Below are positions 14,592 through 23,407 of a stretch of DNA of 26,170 nt, piece after piece (the first letter of the stretch is position 1; the number at the start of each line of letters is the position of its first letter). The notes under the pieces are model-generated. The model saw nothing but the letters and a program-made list of their open reading frames with translations. It was not told where the DNA came from and made no database searches. This DNA comes from CAZXDS01 sp964639525 (GTDB lineage: Bacteria > Bacteroidota > Ignavibacteria > Ignavibacteriales > Melioribacteraceae): contig CAZXDS010000023.1 in NCBI GenBank assembly GCA_964639525.1, forward strand, positions 1 to 26,170, given 5' to 3'. The translations under genes and the position numbers were made by a program.

Positions 14592-15974
14592 ATGTCAAAA
14601 GTAAAAATAAATATTAAAGATTTGTTCAATATTCCAACGGCGGAAATTTACAATCCGGATAGTTATAAAACTAATTCGGATGTTTGTATTGATTCTCGAA
14701 AGGTAAAAAAAGGAACAATATTTTTTGCGATTAAAGGAGAAAAATTAGACGGGCATAAATTTATTAAAGATGCTCTTAAAAATGGGGCGAGCACAATAGT
14801 AATAAATAAAAACAGATTACGCTATTTTGATTTTATTGATACGACAATTGTAACTGTAAAAAATACAACTATCGCTTACGGCGATTTGGCAAACCTTGTG
14901 AGAAGGAAGGCAAATTACAAAGTTATTTCAATTTCAGGAAGTAACGGAAAAACAACAACCAAAGAAATGCTGAGTGTCCTTCTTTCCGAAAAATATAATG
15001 TGGTTAAGACGGAAGCGAATAACAACAATCACATTGGTGTTCCGATGACAATTTTTTCAGCGAAAACGGATACGGAAATATTGGTGCTTGAACACGGAAC
15101 AAATCATTTTGGTGAAATTGATTACACTGCCAAAATAGCACAACCGGATTATGCACTGCTAACAAATATTGGTAATGGTCATTTAGAATTTTTAGAAAAC
15201 ACTGAAAAAGTTTATGAAGAAAAAGCCACACTATTTGAACAAACATTATTGAACGGAGGAAAAATATTCGTCAATAACGATGATAAGATAATTCGTTCAA
15301 ATTCTAAAAAATTGAATAATAAAATATTTTATGGTCTTAAAGGAAATAGAGATTTTAAGGGCAGAATAATTGGATACACTGATTTGGGTTATCCTAAAAT
15401 AAGAGTTGAGCATAATAATAAAAAATTAGAAACGATTATCCCGTTTCTTGGTGAAGCAAATGCAAAAAACTTCCTTTCTGCCGTGTCAATTGCTTTGATG
15501 CTGAGTTTAAAAAAGAAAGAGATTCAAAAAGGAATAAAAAAGCTTAGACCAATTCAAGGTCGGCTTAACCCAATTGTTGGGAAAAACAGTTTAATTATTG
15601 ATGATACTTACAACTCAAATCCTGAATCGGTAAAAGCGGCAGTAAAAGTTCTGAAAAAAGTAAGAAAGTATAAGAAGAAGATTCTTTTACTTGGTGATAT
15701 GTTTGAATTAGGAAAATCCGGTGTCGAGCTTCACAAATCACTTGCAAATATGCTGAAAAAGGAAAAGAAAATTACAGTCTTATTAATTGGAAAATTAATG
15801 AAGGAATTGTTTAAAGAATTAATAAATGATAAACCAAATGTAGCTTACTTTTCATCACGCAAAAAATTAAACGAATATTTGGGGAAGACTGATTTTAATA
15901 ATGTCGCAGTGTTAGTAAAAGGTTCACGCGGAATGAAGATGGAGGCGTTTGTTGCTGAATTGCGTGATTGTTGA
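14592..15974 (+). CDS. murF: UDP-MurNAc-tripeptide:D-Ala-D-Ala ligase MurF
   Basis: 460 residues. It adds D-Ala-D-Ala to complete the UDP-MurNAc-pentapeptide. The P-loop is G116-S-N-G-K120-T-T-T. Other Mur blocks are TEANNNNHIGVP, LEHGTNHFGEID and LIIDDTYNSNPESV. The N-terminal domain has IDSRKVKKGTIFFAIKGEKLDGH. The ATG lacks a Shine-Dalgarno; the bases before it come from the end of the GxxExxY cassette, so the insertion may have replaced the native translation signal. It is flanked on both sides by insertions, unlike any other gene of the cluster. Confidence 0.97.
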   Translation: MSKVKINIKDLFNIPTAEIYNPDSYKTNSDVCIDSRKVKKGTIFFAIKGEKLDGHKFIKDALKNGASTIVINKNRLRYFDFIDTTIVTVKNTTIAYGDLANLVRRKANYKVISISGSNGKTTTKEMLSVLLSEKYNVVKTEANNNNHIGVPMTIFSAKTDTEILVLEHGTNHFGEIDYTAKIAQPDYALLTNIGNGHLEFLENTEKVYEEKATLFEQTLLNGGKIFVNNDDKIIRSNSKKLNNKIFYGLKGNRDFKGRIIGYTDLGYPKIRVEHNNKKLETIIPFLGEANAKNFLSAVSIALMLSLKKKEIQKGIKKLRPIQGRLNPIVGKNSLIIDDTYNSNPESVKAAVKVLKKVRKYKKKILLLGDMFELGKSGVELHKSLANMLKKEKKITVLLIGKLMKELFKELINDKPNVAYFSSRKKLNEYLGKTDFNNVAVLVKGSRGMKMEAFVAELRDC

Positions 15975-15995
15975 TAAGAGCAATAAAATTGATCT

Positions 15996-16464
15996 AATTT
16001 TTAATTAACCTAATTGATCTAAAAAATGACCAATGAAATAAATAAAAAAAAGTGGGATTTAGAGGAAAGGACTGCAAAATTTGGAGAGGAAATAATTTTA
16101 TTCTGTAAAAAAGTTTCGATAAATTCTATTACTGCACCACTTGTTACGCAACTTGTAAAAGCAGGCACTAGTGTTGGAGCTAATTATTGTGAAGCTGACG
16201 ATGCAGAGAGCAAAAAAGATTTTAAACATAAAATAGGTATAGTGAAAAAAGAATCTCGTGAATCAAAGCATTTTATTCGAATGCTTGTTGTTGCAGTGCC
16301 TAAATTAAAGGATGAAGCAAAACCGTTGTGGCAGGAAGCAAAAGAATTAAATTTAATTTTTAATGCAATCTATAAAAAAGTAAAATGAAATAATATTTAA
16401 AATAATTACTTATTGATTTTGAATATATTTATGTCAATTATGTCAATTAGGTTAATTAGAAATT
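15996..16464. mobile_element. Four-helix-bundle gene cassette with 27-bp inverted ends
   Basis: Between murF and mraY, the arms 15996-16022 and 16438-16464 are inverted repeats matching at 24 of 27 positions (core TAATTAACCTAATTGA). They enclose one small gene (16026-16388). Each end also has short internal direct repeats (ATTGATCTAA on the left, ATGTCAATT on the right). The arms are unrelated to the CCGCAGAGACGC repeats of the neighbouring cassette. No transposase is present. Confidence 0.55.
16026..16388 (+). CDS. Four-helix-bundle protein (23S rRNA intervening sequence family)
   Basis: 120 residues, predicted all-helical. The family pattern is visible: WDLEERTAKFGEEIILFCKK at the start, SVGANYCEADDAES (about residues 49-62), then KKDFKHKIGIVKKESRES. 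Members were first found inside intervening sequences of 23S rRNA genes and now occur alone in many genomes; the function is unknown. The ATG is three nt after the left inverted arm and has only an A-run before it. Here it lies within the dcw operon, same orientation, inside inverted repeats, so it is an insertion and not a wall gene. Confidence 0.88.
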   Translation: MTNEINKKKWDLEERTAKFGEEIILFCKKVSINSITAPLVTQLVKAGTSVGANYCEADDAESKKDFKHKIGIVKKESRESKHFIRMLVVAVPKLKDEAKPLWQEAKELNLIFNAIYKKVK

Positions 16465-16514
16465 CATTACAGTTATAAATGTTCACTAACATACAATAAG
16501 GAATACATATATTA

Positions 16515-17624
16515 ATGTTTTACTATTTATTTGATTATATAAATAAAACTTTTTCACCACCTGGATTTAATGTTTTCAGGTATCTTTCATTTCGTTCTAT
16601 GGTTTCGGCACTGACGGGATTGTTACTAAGTCTTTACATAGCCCCGAAGTTGATTAAATATTTGAAAAAGAGAAAAATCGGTGAGTCTATAAGAGATGAT
16701 GGACCGAAGTCGCATCATGATAAAGCAGGAACGCCAACAATGGGAGGGATAATAATTATAATCAGTATTGTTGTTCCAACTTTGTTATGGGCAGATATGA
16801 AAAGCTCTTATATTTTGCTTGTTTTGTTTGGTACTGTGTTTTTGAGTTTAGTTGGTTTTGTTGATGATTATTTGAAGGATGTTAAAAAATATTCCAAAGG
16901 CTTAATTGCACGATACAAATTATTAGGTCAAATTATAGTTGGTTTGCTTGTTGGCAGTGCCGTTTACTTTTTGCCTGAGTTTGCACAATTTAATACGCAA
17001 ACGACACTTCCGTTTTTCAAAAATTTAAATTTTGATTTTTCATATTTGTATATTCCGGCAGTTATCTTTATTATAACTGCAACCTCAAATGCAGTAAACT
17101 TAACGGACGGTTTGGACGGCTTGGCAATGGGAACAATAATTTTTGTTATGCTTGGTCTTGCTATCATGAGTTACGTTTCGGGTAATGTTATATATTCGGA
17201 TTATTTGAATATTATTTACTTACCCGGTGCAGGAGAATTAACCGTTTTTATTGCTGCAATTATTGGTGCGGGACTTGGATTTCTGTGGTACAATTTTTAT
17301 CCTGCCCAAATATTTATGGGCGATACAGGTTCACTGGCACTTGGTGGCGCATTTGGAATTATTTCAATTTTAATAAAAAAAGAGTTACTAATTCCAATTC
17401 TTGGCGGTGTATTTTTTATGGAAACCGTTTCCGTAATTATTCAAAGGCTTTACTTCAAATACACTAAGAAAAAATATGGAGAAGGAAAAAGGGTTTTCAA
17501 AATGGCTCCTATTCACCATCATTTTGAGTTATCGGGTTGGGCAGAGCCTAAGATAGTAATGAGATTTTATATTATAACGATTATACTCGCCATCATTAGT
17601 TTGGCGTCATTTAAAATTAGATAA
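16515..17624 (+). CDS. mraY: Phospho-MurNAc-pentapeptide transferase MraY
   Basis: 369 residues, about ten membrane helices. It moves phospho-MurNAc-pentapeptide onto undecaprenyl phosphate to make lipid I. Conserved blocks are KSHHDKAGTPTMGG, the Asp pair in LVGFVDDYLKD, NLTDGLDGLA, FMGDTGSLALGG and MAPIHHHFE. AAGGA lies about 12 bases before the ATG, a long spacing. It follows the four-helix-bundle cassette, 50 nt after its right arm. Confidence 0.97.
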   Translation: MFYYLFDYINKTFSPPGFNVFRYLSFRSMVSALTGLLLSLYIAPKLIKYLKKRKIGESIRDDGPKSHHDKAGTPTMGGIIIIISIVVPTLLWADMKSSYILLVLFGTVFLSLVGFVDDYLKDVKKYSKGLIARYKLLGQIIVGLLVGSAVYFLPEFAQFNTQTTLPFFKNLNFDFSYLYIPAVIFIITATSNAVNLTDGLDGLAMGTIIFVMLGLAIMSYVSGNVIYSDYLNIIYLPGAGELTVFIAAIIGAGLGFLWYNFYPAQIFMGDTGSLALGGAFGIISILIKKELLIPILGGVFFMETVSVIIQRLYFKYTKKKYGEGKRVFKMAPIHHHFELSGWAEPKIVMRFYIITIILAIISLASFKIR

Positions 17625-17651
17625 AACAATAAAAGGAATTAGTGTAAATTC

Positions 17652-18998
17652 GTGAAATTAGCGGCAAAAAAAATATCGATACTTGGGGCTGTTCGCAGCG
17701 GAATTGCGGCTGCAAAATTAGCGAAGAAGCATGGTGCAATCCCTTTTGTAAGCGACTTTTCCGATAATGAAATACTGAGAAATAATGTTTTAATTCTAAA
17801 TAGTATAAATATAAAGTATGAGCTTGGTAATCACAGTGAGAAGGTTTATGATGCAGACTTAATTATTACTAGCCCCGGAGTTCCTACTGACTCTAAAGTG
17901 TTAGTTGAAGCGGCACAAAGAAAAATTACCGTTATTAGCGAACTCGAGTTTGCATCATATTTTTGCAAAGGGAAAGTTGTTGGAATCACCGGTACAAACG
18001 GTAAAACAACAACCACTACCTTGCTTTCACATTTGCTTAACAACAGTGGAATTAAAACTTATAGTGCCGGAAATATAGGGACAGCTTTTTCTGATATTGC
18101 TGACCAAGTAAAGGAAAATGAAATTGTATCTCTTGAAATATCAAGCTTTCAATTGGATTTTATAAAAAATTTCAAACCGGAATTTGCTGTTGTTCTTAAT
18201 CTTACACCGGATCATCTTAATAGATATGAAAACAGTTTTGAAAAATATGTTGATGCTAAAATGAAAATTGCTATTAATCAAACTTCATCTGAATATTTTA
18301 TTGGGAATTTTGATGATAAACTTCTGACTGAAAAAGCAAACTACAGTAGTGCCGATAAATATTGGTTTTCAACAAGATCGGAAATTGTACGAGGAACTTT
18401 TGTTAAAGGCGAATGGATTGTTTTCAAGAAAAAAAATGAAGTGGAACATATTTGCAAAATTGAAAATCTCAGTTTACGCGGAGAGCATAATTTATCCAAT
18501 GCCTTAGCAGTAGTTACAGTTGCAAAACTGCTGGGAATTAATAATGACAATATTGCAAAATCATTGTCCACATTTTCCGGAGTTGAACATCGATTGGAGT
18601 TGGTGCGTGAAATTGACGGAGTAAAGTATATCAACGATTCAAAAGCTACTAATGTTGATGCTGTACGGTTTGCCCTAAATAGCTTTACAGAGCCTGTGTT
18701 TTTAATTCTCGGTGGTAAGGATAAGGGCAATGATTATTCGCAAATATTGGATCCGGTTAAATCCACTGTAAAAAAAATATATGCGATAGGAGTTTCAGCA
18801 CAGAAAGTGTATGACTTTTTTAACGAATTTGTTGATGTTGAAATTAAAAAATCATTGAAAGATGCAATAGTTGCCGGCAAAAATGAAGCGTTAGCGAATG
18901 ATGTTATTCTTCTTTCGCCGGCATGTGCAAGCTTTGATATGTTTGATAATTACGAGCATCGCGGACAGGTGTTCAAACAAATAGTAAATAAATTGTGA
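17652..18998 (+). CDS. murD: UDP-MurNAc-L-Ala:D-Glu ligase MurD
   Basis: 448 residues. It adds D-glutamate to UDP-MurNAc-Ala. The N-terminal Rossmann-like part (KISILGAVRSGIAAAK) is followed by the P-loop G114-T-N-G-K118-T-T-T, then ISSFQLDF, NLTPDHLNRY and YINDSKATN, all Mur family blocks. The start is GTG; a stop at 17640 closes the frame upstream, and no better codon lies between. AAAGGA is about 13 bases upstream of this GTG. It overlaps ftsW by 4 nt (GTGA). Confidence 0.96.
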   Translation: MKLAAKKISILGAVRSGIAAAKLAKKHGAIPFVSDFSDNEILRNNVLILNSINIKYELGNHSEKVYDADLIITSPGVPTDSKVLVEAAQRKITVISELEFASYFCKGKVVGITGTNGKTTTTTLLSHLLNNSGIKTYSAGNIGTAFSDIADQVKENEIVSLEISSFQLDFIKNFKPEFAVVLNLTPDHLNRYENSFEKYVDAKMKIAINQTSSEYFIGNFDDKLLTEKANYSSADKYWFSTRSEIVRGTFVKGEWIVFKKKNEVEHICKIENLSLRGEHNLSNALAVVTVAKLLGINNDNIAKSLSTFSGVEHRLELVREIDGVKYINDSKATNVDAVRFALNSFTEPVFLILGGKDKGNDYSQILDPVKSTVKKIYAIGVSAQKVYDFFNEFVDVEIKKSLKDAIVAGKNEALANDVILLSPACASFDMFDNYEHRGQVFKQIVNKL

Positions 18999-20104
18999 GA
19001 GTGAAAAATTTAACAAACATATTGCTCGGGATTATTCTTGTGCTGATGATTTTCGGTGCGGTAATTGTATTTAGTGCAAGCGGAACTTACAGTGCCCACA
19101 AGTACGCCAATTTTTATTGGATGATTAAATCACATATAGGTAAAGAACTATTGGCAATTGCCGCATTGTTTGTGTTTTCCTTGTTTCCGTATAAGTATTA
19201 TAAAAAATATAGCAAACACGCCTTGATGTTCGTAATTGTATTGCTAGTCTTCACACTCCTTTTCTCAGCAAAAGTCAAAGGTGCGTCAAGGTGGATTAAC
19301 TTAGGCTTCGTGCAATTTCAGCCTTCAGAATTGGCAAAACTAGTTTTATTAGTTCATTTGGCTGTTTTAATTGAGAAAAAAGGAGAGTTAATTAAAGATT
19401 TTAAAAATGGATTTGTGTATGCACTTGTTTGGATTTTTTTGATTTCCTTTCTAGTTATGGCGCAACCCAAAATTGGAACCGCTGTAATTATAGTAATAAC
19501 CGGATTTACTTTGCTGTTTATTTCAGGAGCAAGGTTTAAGCATATATTTTTCACACTATTCTCAGTTGGAATTGTGGCTGCAGTTGTTGTGATGATAATT
19601 CCTTATTCGCGGGAAAGGGTATTTTCATTTGTCGGTAGTTTTATTCATGGTGGTGAAATTAATTCACAAGTTACGCAGGCAAAAATTGGTCTTGGAAGCG
19701 GAGGATTTTTTGGGGTTGGTCTTGGCGCAAGCAGGCAAAGCGATTTGTTTTTACCTGAATCATATGGCGATTTTATATTTTCAATACTTGGTGAAGAAAC
19801 CGGTTTTGTAGGAACTATGTTTTTGCTGATGGCATATTTAACTGTATTTGCACTCGGAATAATTGTTGCTAAAAAAGCTGAGACTACCTTTGGAAAACTT
19901 TTGGCTTTCGGACTGGCTTTTAACATTATTGTAAGTGCGTTCATTAACATAGCGGTTGTTGTTGGAATTTTGCCAACTACCGGAATTACACTACCATTCA
20001 TAAGTTTTGGGGGAACATCAATTGTTTTGTTCGGAGTATCTGCGGGAATAATTATCAACATTGGGCGTGAAACGTATAAACGGAAAGAATTGAAATATGC
20101 GTAA
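18995..20104 (+). CDS. ftsW: Septal peptidoglycan polymerase FtsW (SEDS family)
   Basis: 369 residues with about ten membrane helices. FtsW makes septal glycan strands from lipid II together with FtsI. SEDS blocks: GASRWINLGFVQFQPSELAK, PESYGDFIFSILGEE with the catalytic-type Asp region, and the C-terminal LPTTGITLPFISFGGTS. The GTG at 18995 overlaps the murD stop; a second GTG at 19001 is possible. It overlaps murG by 8 nt. RodA is excluded mainly by its place in the dcw cluster. Confidence 0.95.
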   Translation: MRVKNLTNILLGIILVLMIFGAVIVFSASGTYSAHKYANFYWMIKSHIGKELLAIAALFVFSLFPYKYYKKYSKHALMFVIVLLVFTLLFSAKVKGASRWINLGFVQFQPSELAKLVLLVHLAVLIEKKGELIKDFKNGFVYALVWIFLISFLVMAQPKIGTAVIIVITGFTLLFISGARFKHIFFTLFSVGIVAAVVVMIIPYSRERVFSFVGSFIHGGEINSQVTQAKIGLGSGGFFGVGLGASRQSDLFLPESYGDFIFSILGEETGFVGTMFLLMAYLTVFALGIIVAKKAETTFGKLLAFGLAFNIIVSAFINIAVVVGILPTTGITLPFISFGGTSIVLFGVSAGIIINIGRETYKRKELKYA

Positions 20105-21200
20105 ACAAAGTACTAAATATCGTTTTTTATTTGCCGGTGGTGGAACTGGCGGACATTTATACCCTGCAATTGCTGTGGCTGATAAAATAAAAGAACTTAT
20201 TCCTGAAGCGGAAATATTGTTTGTCGGTACAAAATATAAAATTGAAGGAAGAGTGATTCCCCAATTGGGATATAAATTTAGAAGCATTTGGATTAGCGGT
20301 TTCTCTAGAAAATTTAATATTAAAAATTTATTGTTTCCATTTAAGGTTGTTGTTTCAATGATTCAAGCGTTTTTTATCAATTTTTCTTTTCAACCACGTG
20401 TAGCAATTGGAACGGGAGCTTATGTTTCGGGTCCATCCATTTGGGCGGCTTCCTTTATGGGAGCAAAGATTATGCTTCTTGAACAGAATAGTTTTCCCGG
20501 CATTACTAACAGACTTCTTGAAAAGAAAGCTGATGAAATTCATATTGCGTTTGAAGATTCACGTCAGTATTTCAGGTTTGGAAACAAATTATTTTTAACA
20601 GGAAATCCTGTTCGCTCCAAATTAAAATTAATTGATAAAAAGGAAGCAGTTAAAAAATTTAGTTTAGTTGAAAATAAAAAAACATTGCTTGTACTTGGCG
20701 GCAGCTTAGGTGCATTATCCATTAATCAAGCAGTTGAGAAAAATTTAAACGAGTTAATTGCAAATGGGATACAGATTATTTGGCAGACGGGTGAATATTA
20801 TTTTGAAAAATATTCAAAGCTGCAAACAGGCGAGTGTAAAATTATTCCCTTTGCAGATAATATGTCTGACCTTTATTCCGCTGCCGATTTGGTACTTTGT
20901 AGAGCCGGAGCAACAACAATTGCAGAAATTGCATCTTTGGGTTTGCCGGTTATATTTGTGCCCTCAAAGAATGTAGCAGCCAATCATCAATTTAAAAATG
21001 CTAAATCCATTGAGGATGAAGGTGCAGCAGTTGTAATTGAGGATGATAAAGTAAAGGATGAAATGTTTAAAACGGTTTCAAAATTACTTAATAATAGTGA
21101 AATGTTGATTGAATTAAAAAATAATATTAAAAAATTTTCTAATCCAAAAGCGGTTGAAATAATTGCAGCAAACGCAATAAAATTTGCAGAGGTTATCTAA
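20097..21200 (+). CDS. murG: UDP-GlcNAc transferase MurG (lipid II synthase)
   Basis: 367 residues. A GT-B fold enzyme on the inner face of the membrane that adds GlcNAc to lipid I. The first glycine-rich loop is FAGGGTGGHLYPA (residues 11-23). Further blocks are LLEQNSFPGITNR, the second loop LGGSLGAL and the donor site CRAGATTIAEIASLGLP. The ATG overlaps the ftsW stop by 8 nt. Confidence 0.97.
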   Translation: MRKQSTKYRFLFAGGGTGGHLYPAIAVADKIKELIPEAEILFVGTKYKIEGRVIPQLGYKFRSIWISGFSRKFNIKNLLFPFKVVVSMIQAFFINFSFQPRVAIGTGAYVSGPSIWAASFMGAKIMLLEQNSFPGITNRLLEKKADEIHIAFEDSRQYFRFGNKLFLTGNPVRSKLKLIDKKEAVKKFSLVENKKTLLVLGGSLGALSINQAVEKNLNELIANGIQIIWQTGEYYFEKYSKLQTGECKIIPFADNMSDLYSAADLVLCRAGATTIAEIASLGLPVIFVPSKNVAANHQFKNAKSIEDEGAAVVIEDDKVKDEMFKTVSKLLNNSEMLIELKNNIKKFSNPKAVEIIAANAIKFAEVI

Positions 21201-21204
21201 AAGT

Positions 21205-22581
21205 ATGATACAGAATTTTATTAAAAAAATTCATTTTGTTGGAATTGGCGGAATAGGAATGAGCGGAATTGCCGAAATATTATTAAGTCGGGGATTCAAA
21301 GTGTCCGGTTCTGATGCAGCTTTATCCGAAGTTACAAATCATCTTTCCGATTTGGGGGCTGAGATATATGAAGGGCATTCCTCGAGTAATTTGAATGAAG
21401 TGGATGTCCTTGTTTATTCAGCAGCTGTTCCTTTAGATAATCCGGAAATAAAAATAGCAAAGGAATTAAAAATACCTGTAATTAAACGTTCGGAAATGCT
21501 TGCTGAAACAATGCGAATGAAATACGGAATTGGTATTGCCGGTACTCACGGAAAAACTACAACTACCTCAATGGTAGGTTTGGTTTTAACAAAAGGCGGA
21601 ATTGATCCGACTATTATTGTCGGTGGAAAGTTAAGCGGACTTGGCGGCACTAATGCAAGATTGGGAAAAGGAGAGTATATAGTTGTTGAGGCTGATGAAT
21701 TTGACAGAACGTTTTTAAAATTGACTCCGAGCATTGCAGCTATTACAAATATCGAACAAGAACATCTCGACATTTACAAAGACCTTGATGACATAAAGGG
21801 TGCATTTATTGAGTTTGCGAACAAAGTCCCATTTTTCGGATTTGTTATTCTTTGCCTCGATGATCCTAATGTGCAGGAAATTATTCCATATATAAACAAA
21901 AAAATAATCACTTACGGTTTAACATCTCAAGCGGATATGAAAGCTGTTAACATTAGCCATAGCGAATATTCGAGTAATTTTACTGTGGTTTACAAAGGTA
22001 AGGAACTTGGGGAAATATCATTGCAAATACCGGGCAATCATATGATTAAAAATGCCCTTGTTGCCGTTGCTGTTGGAACGGAGCTTTCGGTTCCTTTTGT
22101 GGTTATTAAAGAAAGTCTTGAAAGTTTCAAAGGAGTTTATAGAAGATTTGAAACTAAATACGATAAAGATATTCTTGTAATTGACGACTATGCTCATCAC
22201 CCGACTGAAATTAAAGCAACGCTTTCTGCAATAAGAAATGGATGGAATAGAAGATTAATTGCTGTTTTTCAGCCGCACTTGTATTCCAGAACGAGAGATT
22301 TTTATAAGGAATTTGGAAGAGTATTTCTAAACTCCGATGTATTTATCTGCACCGATATATATCCCGCAAGAGAAAAACCAATTGAAAATATTTCAGGCAA
22401 AATAGTTGTTGATGCGGCAAAAAGTTTTGGACATAAAAATGCAATTTATGAAGCTGATAAAACCAAATTACCGGAATTGCTTAAAAGTATTTACCAAAAG
22501 GGTGATATAATTGTTACACTCGGTGCCGGAGATATCTGGAAATACGGGGAAAAATTTATTAAAGCAATTGATAATGGATAA
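21205..22581 (+). CDS. murC: UDP-MurNAc:L-Ala ligase MurC
   Basis: 458 residues from the ATG at 21205. It adds the first amino acid, L-alanine, to UDP-MurNAc. The N-terminal loop HFVGIGGIGMSGIAE, the P-loop G113-T-H-G-K117-T-T-T, EADEFDRTFLKL and IDDYAHHPTEI are all MurC blocks. A TTG at 21184 in frame would add seven residues and overlap murG, but the homology begins right at the ATG start. No murB follows, unlike in many Proteobacteria. Confidence 0.96.
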   Translation: MIQNFIKKIHFVGIGGIGMSGIAEILLSRGFKVSGSDAALSEVTNHLSDLGAEIYEGHSSSNLNEVDVLVYSAAVPLDNPEIKIAKELKIPVIKRSEMLAETMRMKYGIGIAGTHGKTTTTSMVGLVLTKGGIDPTIIVGGKLSGLGGTNARLGKGEYIVVEADEFDRTFLKLTPSIAAITNIEQEHLDIYKDLDDIKGAFIEFANKVPFFGFVILCLDDPNVQEIIPYINKKIITYGLTSQADMKAVNISHSEYSSNFTVVYKGKELGEISLQIPGNHMIKNALVAVAVGTELSVPFVVIKESLESFKGVYRRFETKYDKDILVIDDYAHHPTEIKATLSAIRNGWNRRLIAVFQPHLYSRTRDFYKEFGRVFLNSDVFICTDIYPAREKPIENISGKIVVDAAKSFGHKNAIYEADKTKLPELLKSIYQKGDIIVTLGAGDIWKYGEKFIKAIDNG

Positions 22582-22639
22582 TTTACAATTGATAATTAAA
22601 TAATTGAATTTTTATATTAAAATAATAAAGTGTTGATTA

Positions 22640-23407
22640 GTGTTTAGAGTTTCTAAAATATTAGGGTCGCTGTTTTTGGTGGGATCTCTTTCTCTCATTA
22701 TTTATTTAGGCTTTTCATTGAACATGAAGAAAGGTTATGAGATAAAAGTGATTGACATTCAGGGGAATTCATTGTTACCGGCAAATCAATATTATAAATT
22801 CACCAAACTTAATGATGAAAAAACATACGGAAATTTGAATTTATCAATTATAAAAAGCAGAATAGAAAAACATCCTTATGTTGTTTCTGCAACAGTAATG
22901 TATGACGGAGATGAAAAAGTAATTGTACTGATAAAAGAAAAAAAAATAGAAGCAATTGTATTCAAAAACGAACAACAATTTTTAATCACAAATAATTTTC
23001 AATTGCTGCCTATTTTGCCTTTTACAAAACAAATTGACTATCCCGTACTTAGCAACCCGGGAATAACGGAAAAACTAAAAATCAATAAGATTTTAAATAA
23101 AAATATTGATATCCTTATAAGTTTTAAAATAATTTCTACGCTGAAATATGTGAGTCCTGAATTGTATGATTTATTATCGGAAATTGACTTGAGAAATGGT
23201 AAGGATATTTTATTAACATTTTCCTCGTTACCTTATCAAATAGTGATTGGACGAGAAAAAGAAATTAGAAAAACTTTTTATTTTAGCACTTTGTGGAGTT
23301 TCTTAAAAGGCAACAAGCTTAACTCCGTGTTAGACTATGTCGATTTGAGGTTTGATAATCACGTTTACCTTGGAATGAAAGAGTTTGCTGAGGAACAGAA
23401 TATATGA
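22640..23407 (+). CDS. ftsQ: Cell division protein FtsQ/DivIB
   Basis: 255 residues, bitopic. A short cytoplasmic start and a membrane helix (about residues 7-27) precede a POTRA-type domain (about 34-95, with VIDIQGNSLL and HPYVVSATVMYDGDEKVIVLI) and a beta domain. FtsQ links the early and late divisome and binds FtsL. The start is GTG without a strong Shine-Dalgarno. It overlaps ftsA by 4 nt (ATGA). Identity rests on fold pattern and position, since FtsQ sequences diverge widely. Confidence 0.9.
   Translation: MFRVSKILGSLFLVGSLSLIIYLGFSLNMKKGYEIKVIDIQGNSLLPANQYYKFTKLNDEKTYGNLNLSIIKSRIEKHPYVVSATVMYDGDEKVIVLIKEKKIEAIVFKNEQQFLITNNFQLLPILPFTKQIDYPVLSNPGITEKLKINKILNKNIDILISFKIISTLKYVSPELYDLLSEIDLRNGKDILLTFSSLPYQIVIGREKEIRKTFYFSTLWSFLKGNKLNSVLDYVDLRFDNHVYLGMKEFAEEQNI

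Noticed and set aside
19645..20287. Long minus-strand frames opposite ftsW and murG
   Set aside because: Shadows of well-conserved + strand genes; composition is typical of antisense frames and no start signals are seen.
21184..21204. TTG start of murC overlapping murG
   Set aside because: The conserved MurC N-terminus begins at ATG 21205; the extra seven residues add nothing seen in the family.
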